DNA from: Thalassotalea litorea
GTDB lineage: Bacteria > Pseudomonadota > Gammaproteobacteria > Enterobacterales > Alteromonadaceae
NCBI RefSeq assembly: GCF_005843925.1
Contig: NZ_VCBC01000012.1
Span: 119,908 to 183,907, forward strand
Length of the DNA: 64,000 nt
Reading direction: 5' to 3'
Positions 57,409-64,000 of this stretch are shown here, piece after piece. Positions within the stretch are counted from its first letter, which is position 1, and every line of letters begins with the position of its first letter. Under the pieces are notes generated by a model, which saw only the letters and a program-made list of their open reading frames with translations, was not told the DNA's origin and searched no databases. A program made the position numbers and the translations under genes.

Positions 57409-59475
57409 CTAGGATTTTAATGAATACAGCAGTTGCTGAGCTTGTTGCTGCTGACTGGAATTTCCAAGCTTCATGACATTTTTTAATATCACGGCGGCAT
57501 TATCTTCATCGCCAATTTCAATATAAACCTGCGCCAAATCTAATTTCGCATTCACACCGTGTTTATCATCGTCCACGTTGACTGGGTTTACATTCTGGGT
57601 AAATTCCGGAAATTCATCCAAACCCACATCAATTTTACCTTCTTGATAGGGTTCTGCGTATTCTTCAGATGACTCGGAATCGGCAATGATATCTTCAATT
57701 TCAACGAAGTCCTGCTCGCTAGAAACGCCAACATGGTTCGAATGGGTCGAAAGCGCATTCGAATCTTCCACTTGCGTCGATGTACTTTCCGCAGCCGATT
57801 CAAAACTCATATGCTCGGATTCACTTGAAATTTCTTCGAGTAACTTATCAAACTCGACATCGTTAAAATCATCTATCTCTTTCAATTGCGACGATGATAA
57901 ATCCGCCCCGTTACCAAATTGAGAGTCTGAGTGCAGTTTTGCCGGTTTAGCTTTAGTATCTTCATCGACCATATCTTCAATGATATGATCCATATTTAGA
58001 TCATTATCGAGGGTATCATTCGCCTCATTCTTAACCAGGTTCGCCAGAAAATCCGCCTCACTAACCAGTTCGTCCGGTTCAACGTGCGATTCTTTTAGCT
58101 CAACCTTAGCAAAAGCTTCCGCTAACGGGTCCCGCGCTTTGGTGGCAGATACCGGTTGGTCGGTAGCGTTGCTGTTAAGTTCGTTTTTCTCATCTTTATT
58201 AATTCCACCATCAAATAACACGGCAGAAGGTTGCAGCACAGAGGCATCTTTAATGTTTTCAATGCTATTCTTTTGAATTCGACTATCTGCACGAGTTGAC
58301 AACGATTTTTCGGTAACGTCCGTTTTGCTGTTAATCGCTTTGGCTTTCGCAACTGGAGTCGATTTTGCAACTTTTATAGTTTGGCTTTGCTTGTTTGCGG
58401 AAAATTCAGGTTTTAGTGCCAAAAGCTCTTTTTCAACCCGACGACGACGTTGAACCATGACCGTTAACACCGCAAACAATACAAATAGAAGTCCTATCAC
58501 ACTCCAGTACGCAACTGGGCTGTTGAACACCCCAGCGTTACGTTTCTTCAAAGCTTCCTGCTCTGCCATCAGTCGCTGTTCGCGTTTCTTTGATTGCAGT
58601 AACAAAACATTTTGCTCTTCAAGCTTTTGATCCAGTTCCGCCTGATTTTGCTTAGAACGTTCGAGTTCATACTGTAAATCATCGAGTTTAACACCCACGG
58701 CCGCGAGACTTTCTTCTACTTCGCTATTGCTTACCTGGGGTTGTGCTGGTGCGGGTTCTGTCGCTTCTTCCTCAACACCTTCCAATGTTAAACCGAGCAC
58801 TGATGTCTCTGTCGAAGCATTTGCTAACTCGGACGATGCACTATCTTGACTAACCGATGGTTCTTCATTGCTATCGGCTTTCGCGGATTCAAGTTCAGGG
58901 TTGGCCTTAGTGTTTGTCGCCACACTTTCCGTTATTGCGGGTTCTGTCTGCGCAGTTACTGATTCGGTGTCCGGTGCGCTTACTGGGTCGAGCGTTGCGA
59001 CCTGAGTGTTTGGCGCCGTCGTTTCTGCAGCGACTACTTCACCCGTTTCAGATTTGATATTACTGGCAATGGCATTATTAATTCGGTTTAAACTCGAATC
59101 ACTATCATTTTGCCGATGAAAGGGTACGACTTTATTGATTTGTTCCAGAGTTGGAATTCTCAAATACTGTCCCTGTATCAGAAAATTGATATCGTTGTTG
59201 ACGAATGCATTGGGATTGGTTTTAAACAGAGCCACCATTACCTGATAATTGGTAACAGAACTATCTGGACGATAAGCGTTAGCTATCTTCCACAAGGTAT
59301 CAGATGCCTTGATAGGCCCATAGGTGGATTTGTTGTCCCCGACAAAAACATCCTGTTCACTCGCAGTGTTGTCAGTTTGCTGAGCTAAGACATTACTTAG
59401 CGGCGCAAGAAACAATGCGGCGATTAATCCAGGAATGAGTGAGGATTTAAATTGTGAAATGCGATAAATAGCCAT
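57409..59475 (-). CDS. fimV: FimV/HubP polar scaffold protein
   Basis: 688 residues. Signal peptide (SSLIPGLIAALFLAPLSNVLA), then a LysM-like peptidoglycan-binding segment (YGPIKASDTLWKIANAYRP ... IQGQYLRIPTLEQI). A Ser/Glu-rich linker and coiled coil (about 250-310, DLQYELERSKQNQAELDQ) follow, then one TM helix (VAYWSVIGLLFVLFAVLTVM). A long acidic cytoplasmic tail ends in the FimV C-terminal TPR-like motif (KLDLAQVYIEIGDEDNAAVI). HubP/FimV proteins mark the cell pole and organise flagella, pili and chemotaxis. The position between asd and truA is typical of Vibrio and Shewanella relatives. Confidence 0.92.
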   Translation of the reverse strand: MAIYRISQFKSSLIPGLIAALFLAPLSNVLAQQTDNTASEQDVFVGDNKSTYGPIKASDTLWKIANAYRPDSSVTNYQVMVALFKTNPNAFVNNDINFLIQGQYLRIPTLEQINKVVPFHRQNDSDSSLNRINNAIASNIKSETGEVVAAETTAPNTQVATLDPVSAPDTESVTAQTEPAITESVATNTKANPELESAKADSNEEPSVSQDSASSELANASTETSVLGLTLEGVEEEATEPAPAQPQVSNSEVEESLAAVGVKLDDLQYELERSKQNQAELDQKLEEQNVLLLQSKKREQRLMAEQEALKKRNAGVFNSPVAYWSVIGLLFVLFAVLTVMVQRRRRVEKELLALKPEFSANKQSQTIKVAKSTPVAKAKAINSKTDVTEKSLSTRADSRIQKNSIENIKDASVLQPSAVLFDGGINKDEKNELNSNATDQPVSATKARDPLAEAFAKVELKESHVEPDELVSEADFLANLVKNEANDTLDNDLNMDHIIEDMVDEDTKAKPAKLHSDSQFGNGADLSSSQLKEIDDFNDVEFDKLLEEISSESEHMSFESAAESTSTQVEDSNALSTHSNHVGVSSEQDFVEIEDIIADSESSEEYAEPYQEGKIDVGLDEFPEFTQNVNPVNVDDDKHGVNAKLDLAQVYIEIGDEDNAAVILKNVMKLGNSSQQQQAQQLLYSLKS

Positions 59476-59646
59476 GAATCAGGTCCTTCCTTCTCACGTT
59501 TATCAAAAATAATTTAAACCGATAGGATTAGCGCGACTTTTTGTTATTGTTGCTAATATATCCCAGAATTGGGTGAGATACTAGCGCCATCAATGGGTTA
59601 GGAACATATTTATCGATAATTGATGATAAGTTGTTCAATTTATGAA

Positions 59647-59680
59647 TAAAAAAGGCAGGATATGATGATATTCCTGCCTA
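59647..59680 (-). terminator. Intrinsic terminator of asd
   Basis: Arms AGGCAGG (59653-59659) and CCTGCCT (59673-59679), extended by AT pairs with a bulge, then a T-rich tract on the minus strand, 40 bp past the asd stop. Confidence 0.8.
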
Positions 59681-59721
59681 AATAGCTGCTGAATAAGCAC
59701 TCGGGTTTGAATCTTTGGAGA

Positions 59722-60741
59722 TTAACCCAAGTAATCCTGAATCAGTAGTTCTGCAATTTGCACTGAATTCGTGGCTGCGCCTTTACGTACATTATCAGCA
59801 ACAATCCACATGTTAATCCCGTTTGGATGTGAAATGTCTTCGCGGATACGACCAACAAAGGTTTCATCTTTGCCGCTGGCATCACTTACCTGAGTTGGAA
59901 AATCTTCATCATTTTCACATACGACAAGACCAGGTGCCTGAGCCAGTAGCGCTTTGACATCCTCTGCTGATATTTGCTGAGATGTTTCAATGTGCAAGGC
60001 TTCGCCATGACCATAAAATACGGGAACACGTACGGCAGTCGGATTGACTAATATCGATTCATCACCAAGAATTTTCTTAGTTTCCCAAACCATTTTCATC
60101 TCTTCGCGCGTATAACCATTATCTTCGAATGCATCGATTTGCGGGATCACGTTAAAGGCAATCTGACGGCTAAATGCCTTGGCTTCTACCGGTTTTCCTG
60201 TCAGTAAATCCGCACATTGTTTTGCAAGTTCTTCAATCGCAGACTTACCCGCTCCCGATACCGACTGATACGTCGAAACATTTACGCGCTCAATGCCTAC
60301 CGCATCGTAGATAGGTTTTAATGCTACCATCATTTGAATGGTTGAACAGTTGGGGTTGGCGATAATATTGCGATTACGATAATCGGCCAATGCATGAGGA
60401 TTGACTTCTGGAACCACGAGAGGAATATCATCGTCATAACGGTAATGAGAGGTGTTATCAATAACAACACAACCCGCGTCCGCAGCGATCGGAGCAAATT
60501 TAGCCGATGTGGCGCCGCCGGCAGAGAAAAAGGCGATTTGTGCCTGGGTAAAGTCAAATTCATCGGCATCAAGCACTTCAACACTTTCACCATTAAATTC
60601 TATCATTTCACCAGCACTGCGGCTGCTCGCTAAAGGATATAATTTATTGACTGGAAATTTTCGTTCTTCAAGAATTTCCATCATGTGTTTGCCGACTAAC
60701 CCTGTTGCTCCAAGAACAACGACATCAAATTTTTGTCCCAT
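59722..60741 (-). CDS. asd: Aspartate-semialdehyde dehydrogenase
   Basis: 339 residues from the ATG at 60741; an ATG at 60753 would add four. NADP loop GATGLVGKHMM, catalytic Cys in ANPNCSTIQMM, conserved QSVSGAGKSAIEEL and the C-terminal His region YGHGEALHIE. The sequence is of the shorter Vibrio Asd2-like/Pseudomonas type rather than the 367-residue E. coli enzyme. Supplies lysine, diaminopimelate, methionine and threonine. Confidence 0.93.
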   Translation of the reverse strand: MGQKFDVVVLGATGLVGKHMMEILEERKFPVNKLYPLASSRSAGEMIEFNGESVEVLDADEFDFTQAQIAFFSAGGATSAKFAPIAADAGCVVIDNTSHYRYDDDIPLVVPEVNPHALADYRNRNIIANPNCSTIQMMVALKPIYDAVGIERVNVSTYQSVSGAGKSAIEELAKQCADLLTGKPVEAKAFSRQIAFNVIPQIDAFEDNGYTREEMKMVWETKKILGDESILVNPTAVRVPVFYGHGEALHIETSQQISAEDVKALLAQAPGLVVCENDEDFPTQVSDASGKDETFVGRIREDISHPNGINMWIVADNVRKGAATNSVQIAELLIQDYLG

Positions 60742-60940
60742 GTTGTTTTCCATACCTAGTTGTTATTCAATTATTTTCGATCAATTCTGAAAGATACTTT
60801 TTGGCACCGGCTTGACGGTTAACATGTCAAATGACACAACTCAGTGTTATTGGAATCTGTAACTGAGTTCTATTACGACATTCACACGACTAGCAAAGCC
60901 ATTTATCGCCTTATCAATTGGCATAGCTAATTCAGACCGA

Positions 60941-62077
60941 TCATGGCTTTTGTATCGAGAACCCAAGTGCTTCAAGCATATTGGGAACCAATGAATCTCC
61001 GGCGGATATTTCTAACGCACTAAACTCCCGTCTTACTGGGTAGTTTTTGCGAATCGAATCGAAGCCCTGTTTCAGAAGCTGTTGACGGAAGATTTGATCA
61101 TCCCGGCGTACATCGTAAACCTGAAATACGCGGCGATAGATTTCTTCCATACGCGCTTGTTCGCTGGCAATCGGTGTTTGTTCCATGCGCACGATAAATT
61201 CACCGGCAGGCATAAATTGCCGCAATTCGAGCTTTGGCTCTAATCCGGTAAGTTGACATAATGCCTGATATAACATTTCAGTTCCACGAGATTTTCCTTC
61301 TAAGCTATATCCGGCAATATGAGCCGTCGCAATCTGGCAATATTCAATCAGCTCAACCAGCACTTCCGGTTCATTTTCCCAGACGTCCAAAACCAGCTGC
61401 GGCCCTTCGCCTGCAAGCTTTTGTGCCAATAAAACCTTATTGTCAATCACCTCGCCACGGCAGGCATTAATCAGGATTTGTTCCGGCGATAATTTTTTCA
61501 GGGCATTTTCGTCAAACAAATGAAATGTCGGGTGTTCGCCTGATTGGGTCAATGGTACGTGCAAAGATATCGCATCACATTCAAGTATCTGTGAAAAATC
61601 GCAAAAATCTCTCGGATCAGAATCCGCTAATAAAGGGTCGAAAAGCTTAAAAGGAATCTTAAGCGCCGCTAGTTTATTCGCCACCGCAGAGCCGGTATTA
61701 CCGGCACCGACGATGCCCACAGTAAAGTCCGCTAGATTCGCTTGTAGACGCTGACAAATAACCAATAAGGCACTGATCACATATTCACCAACCGAAACTG
61801 CATTGCACCCGGGTGCCGAGGTAAAACTTATATTACGGTTCAATAGATAGTCGGTATCAATATGATCAACACCTATGGTAGCCGTGCCGACAAATTGAAT
61901 GCGGCGATTTTCTTTAAGCAACGACTCATCCACCCGAGTGATCGAGCGAACCAGCAAGACGTCGGCATCGGCTATCTCGGATGCCGTAACATCTCGCCCG
62001 GAAAAGGGTTTTAAGTTGCCAAATCCTGCAAAAAAATCGTTGGCAAAAGGTATGTTCTCATCAAAATAAATATTCAT
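60941..62077 (-). CDS. pdxB: Erythronate-4-phosphate dehydrogenase
   Basis: 378 residues, the same length as E. coli PdxB. D-2-hydroxyacid dehydrogenase fold: FVGTATIGVDHIDTDYLL, NAD loop GIVGAGNTGSAVA, catalytic Arg in NACRGEVIDN, Glu in DVWENEPEV, His in ATAHIAGYSLEGKSRGTEM. The C-terminal dimerisation domain specific to PdxB is present. Second step of PLP synthesis after Epd. Alone upstream of asd with its own promoter region. Confidence 0.95.
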   Translation of the reverse strand: MNIYFDENIPFANDFFAGFGNLKPFSGRDVTASEIADADVLLVRSITRVDESLLKENRRIQFVGTATIGVDHIDTDYLLNRNISFTSAPGCNAVSVGEYVISALLVICQRLQANLADFTVGIVGAGNTGSAVANKLAALKIPFKLFDPLLADSDPRDFCDFSQILECDAISLHVPLTQSGEHPTFHLFDENALKKLSPEQILINACRGEVIDNKVLLAQKLAGEGPQLVLDVWENEPEVLVELIEYCQIATAHIAGYSLEGKSRGTEMLYQALCQLTGLEPKLELRQFMPAGEFIVRMEQTPIASEQARMEEIYRRVFQVYDVRRDDQIFRQQLLKQGFDSIRKNYPVRREFSALEISAGDSLVPNMLEALGFSIQKP

Positions 62078-62394
62078 AAAAGAAGTACTCGATAGCGCGC
62101 TTGTCGATGCGCCTAATCAAGTGGACAGGCTCTTGATACAGATGCTAATTCATTAACATTTAGTTTACCTTGCATTCCCTCCATAGCCAACAAATGCACG
62201 GAAAAGACGTCAAAAAATATTGGGTCTCGATTTTGTTCAATAAACCCTATGAAATATTGGAGGTTAGTTATCGATGAATGATTTTCAAACGATTCGAGAC
62301 TGCGCCGTGCCCCCTATCGGCGCAAATGGGCTATAGTTGAAGTCAGTTTTGTCCATTGCAATACCGTCTCCATTACCGCTAGCGGGGTCATCAC
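62078..62394. other. Divergent intergenic region between pdxB and the MBL gene
   Basis: 317 bp without a gene. It must hold promoters for both directions; no convincing promoter pair, operator or RNA was recognised. Confidence 0.35.
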
Positions 62395-63795
62395 TTGGCA
62401 ACCATTACCTGTTATGGCGCAGCACAGGAAGTTACCGGCTCCTGCCACTTAATTCGCACCGGAACCACGTCGGTGTTGCTCGATTGCGGAATGCATCAGG
62501 GTAGCCGTGCCCGACGTCATTTGGAATCGCAGCCATTTGATTTTAATCCTGCACTTGTCGATGCCGTGATTCTGTCCCATGCCCATCTTGATCACAGTGG
62601 CCGATTACCGGCATTAGTGCATGAAGGTTTTGACGGTCCAATCTATTGCACCCAGGCAACGGCACAGTTACTGCCAGTAATGCTATTCGATTCCTATAGT
62701 CTCTATCAAAATGACTTAAAACGAATAAACCGTAAAAACCAAAGACAAGGGAAACCCGTACTTAGTGAAGGGTACACCGTCGATGACATCCATAAAGTCA
62801 TTGAGCAATGTCGACCTCAAGCCTATCGGCAAAGGTTTTCTGTCGATGCCAATTTTGAAGCAGTATTGCTCGATGCTGGCCATATTCTCGGCTCGGCGAT
62901 TTCACGGATTACAATCAACGAGCGGGATGTCAGAAAAACCTTGGTTTATAGTGGCGATCTGGGGAAGCAAGGGACCTTGTTAATGAAAGATCCTGAAATT
63001 GTCACCCATGCGGATATTGTCATGATGGAAGGCACATATGGCGATCGAAATCACCGAGACTTAACCAATACTCTGTCACAATTTAAACAGATTCTTAAAG
63101 CCGCGTTTGCGCGCAACGGCAATGCCCTGCTCCCCGCATTTGCGGTTGGCAGAACTCAAGAGTTACTCTTGTATTTAGGGCAACTACAACACAGTGGTGA
63201 GCTGGACAATTGGACCATTTTTCTCGATAGCCCGATGGCAATTGAAGTGACCCGGATTTACGATCAATGGCTTACAAGCCTCGATTGTGAAGGGGTGCAA
63301 TCACTATCTGATGGCGATGCGACCTTACTTAAAAACTTTATCTCTTCTTTGCATCTAACGATTGAGCCCGAGCACTCAATGGCTATCAATAACATAAAAA
63401 ACCATGCCATTATTATCGCCGGCAGTGGTATGTGTACCGGCGGACGCATTACCCATCATCTAAAACATCGTATCTGGGATAAACGCAACACGATCATTTT
63501 TGTAGGTTATCAGGCTCAGGGGACACCGGGAAGAGCCATGGTCAACGGCGTAAAAAACATCAAGCTATTTGGCGAAGACTTGCAAGTCAATGCCAGCGTT
63601 GAAACTCTGGGTGGCTTTTCTGCTCATGCCGGCCAGCAAGAATTGCTTGACTGGCTCAAACATTTCAAACCTGCACCACGAATTGTATTGGTTCATGGTG
63701 AAGCCGATGCGCTCGACATCTTAAGCGATAAAATCTGGCAGGATTTACAATTGCACTCTGAAGTCCCAGCCCCCGGACAAGTTGTGGCGTTTTAA
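62395..63795 (+). CDS. Beta-CASP metallo-beta-lactamase ribonuclease
   Basis: 466 residues. Zinc motif SHAHLDHSGRLP (residues 61-72) and further ligands in YSGDLG; beta-CASP insertion with DSPMAIEVT and GSGMCTGGRITHH; C-terminal RMMBL with GGFSAHAGQQELLDWL and LVHGEADAL. This is the CPSF-73/TTHA0252-like RNase architecture. In bacteria it is expected to process or degrade RNA; the target is unknown. The start is a TTG at 62395 with a GGGG run 8 nt upstream; no ATG fits. Confidence 0.9.
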   Translation: MATITCYGAAQEVTGSCHLIRTGTTSVLLDCGMHQGSRARRHLESQPFDFNPALVDAVILSHAHLDHSGRLPALVHEGFDGPIYCTQATAQLLPVMLFDSYSLYQNDLKRINRKNQRQGKPVLSEGYTVDDIHKVIEQCRPQAYRQRFSVDANFEAVLLDAGHILGSAISRITINERDVRKTLVYSGDLGKQGTLLMKDPEIVTHADIVMMEGTYGDRNHRDLTNTLSQFKQILKAAFARNGNALLPAFAVGRTQELLLYLGQLQHSGELDNWTIFLDSPMAIEVTRIYDQWLTSLDCEGVQSLSDGDATLLKNFISSLHLTIEPEHSMAINNIKNHAIIIAGSGMCTGGRITHHLKHRIWDKRNTIIFVGYQAQGTPGRAMVNGVKNIKLFGEDLQVNASVETLGGFSAHAGQQELLDWLKHFKPAPRIVLVHGEADALDILSDKIWQDLQLHSEVPAPGQVVAF

Positions 63796-63821
63796 GCCGG
63801 GTATGAAAACTCGCTGAGTAC

Positions 63822-63910
63822 GTATCGCAAGTGATACTCCGGCTACGCGACGAAGAACGTCGCTTCGGGTACGCTGATGTCATCAGCTCCGAGTACACGC
63901 TGTTTCGAGT
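63822..63910. repeat. Hairpin-rich intergenic element
   Basis: Three perfect inverted repeats follow each other: GTATC/GATAC (63822-63837, 6-nt loop), GCGACG/CGTCGC (63847-63863, 5-nt loop) and GCTGATG/CATCAGC around one T (63873-63887). Flanking GAGTAC words recur at 63816-63821 and 63891-63896. It resembles a dispersed intergenic repeat, but only one copy is in the window. No T-tract, so not a normal terminator for the gene ending at 63795. Confidence 0.55.
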
Positions 63911-64000
63911 GAAAAGCAAAACCACCTCGCGTCATTCCCTATATGGACTCCCGTTTCATTTCAAGGATACTATCAAAATAAATTGTAAAACTGCTTCCGC

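Overview
The window is a chromosomal segment of a gammaproteobacterium. The best guess is a marine Alteromonadales relative (Colwelliaceae- or Alteromonadaceae-like). This is inferred from protein similarity to recalled families, moderate GC, E. coli-like gene order (tig-clpP-clpX-lon-hupB-ppiD, epd-pgk-fba, asd-fimV-truA-accD-folC-dedD-cvpA-purF), an MiaE hydroxylase, a PEP-CTERM protein and a secreted M10 protease. Genus cannot be fixed from the sequence alone. No phage, plasmid, insertion sequence or CRISPR array is visible.

Layout. Bases 1-1852: an exported beta-propeller protein cut by the left edge and a repeat-rich DUF4097-type lipoprotein. Bases 2114-17009: a complete 13-gene nuo operon (minus strand, A-B-CD-E-F-G-H-I-J-K-L-M-N) for proton-pumping complex I. 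Bases 17286-17889: a composite tandem-repeat array behind the terminator of a 46-codon gene. Bases 18257-23013: a GhrA-like reductase, then epd-pgk-fba on the plus strand. Bases 23170-25818: a DUF481 outer-membrane protein, a LysR regulator and a PEP-CTERM protein. Bases 26014-26299: a second tandem-repeat array, directly behind the ppiD terminator. Bases 26352-35988: the proteostasis block ppiD, unknown gene, hupB, lon, clpX, clpP, tig. Bases 36368-36777: four tRNA genes (Pro, Arg, His, Pro in transcription order). Bases 37063-43710: folD, cysS, ppiB, lpxH, a DUF885 lipoprotein and miaE. Bases 43867-51005: M10 protease, dbpA, a TetR regulator with an aldehyde dehydrogenase, a small unknown protein and a YIP1-family membrane protein. 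Bases 51087-62077: purF, cvpA, dedD, folC, accD, truA, fimV, asd and pdxB, all minus strand. Bases 62395-63795: a beta-CASP metallo-beta-lactamase ribonuclease, followed by a hairpin-rich element near the right edge.

Most genes are core housekeeping: respiration, lower glycolysis with a PLP (vitamin B6) branch (epd and pdxB catalyse consecutive steps), protein folding and ATP-dependent proteolysis, tRNA supply and modification, one-carbon metabolism, and fatty acid, purine and aspartate-family synthesis. Regulatory signals readable in the DNA include a sigma-32-type promoter before lon, sigma-70 promoters before tig and the tRNA operon, and many intrinsic terminators.

The most unusual content is the two tandem-repeat arrays (54-bp and 51-bp units). 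Both start immediately after the T-tract of an intrinsic terminator in the same orientation, share a core sequence and keep a hairpin through paired base changes between the two loci. They look like members of one dispersed, terminator-associated structured repeat family of unknown function.
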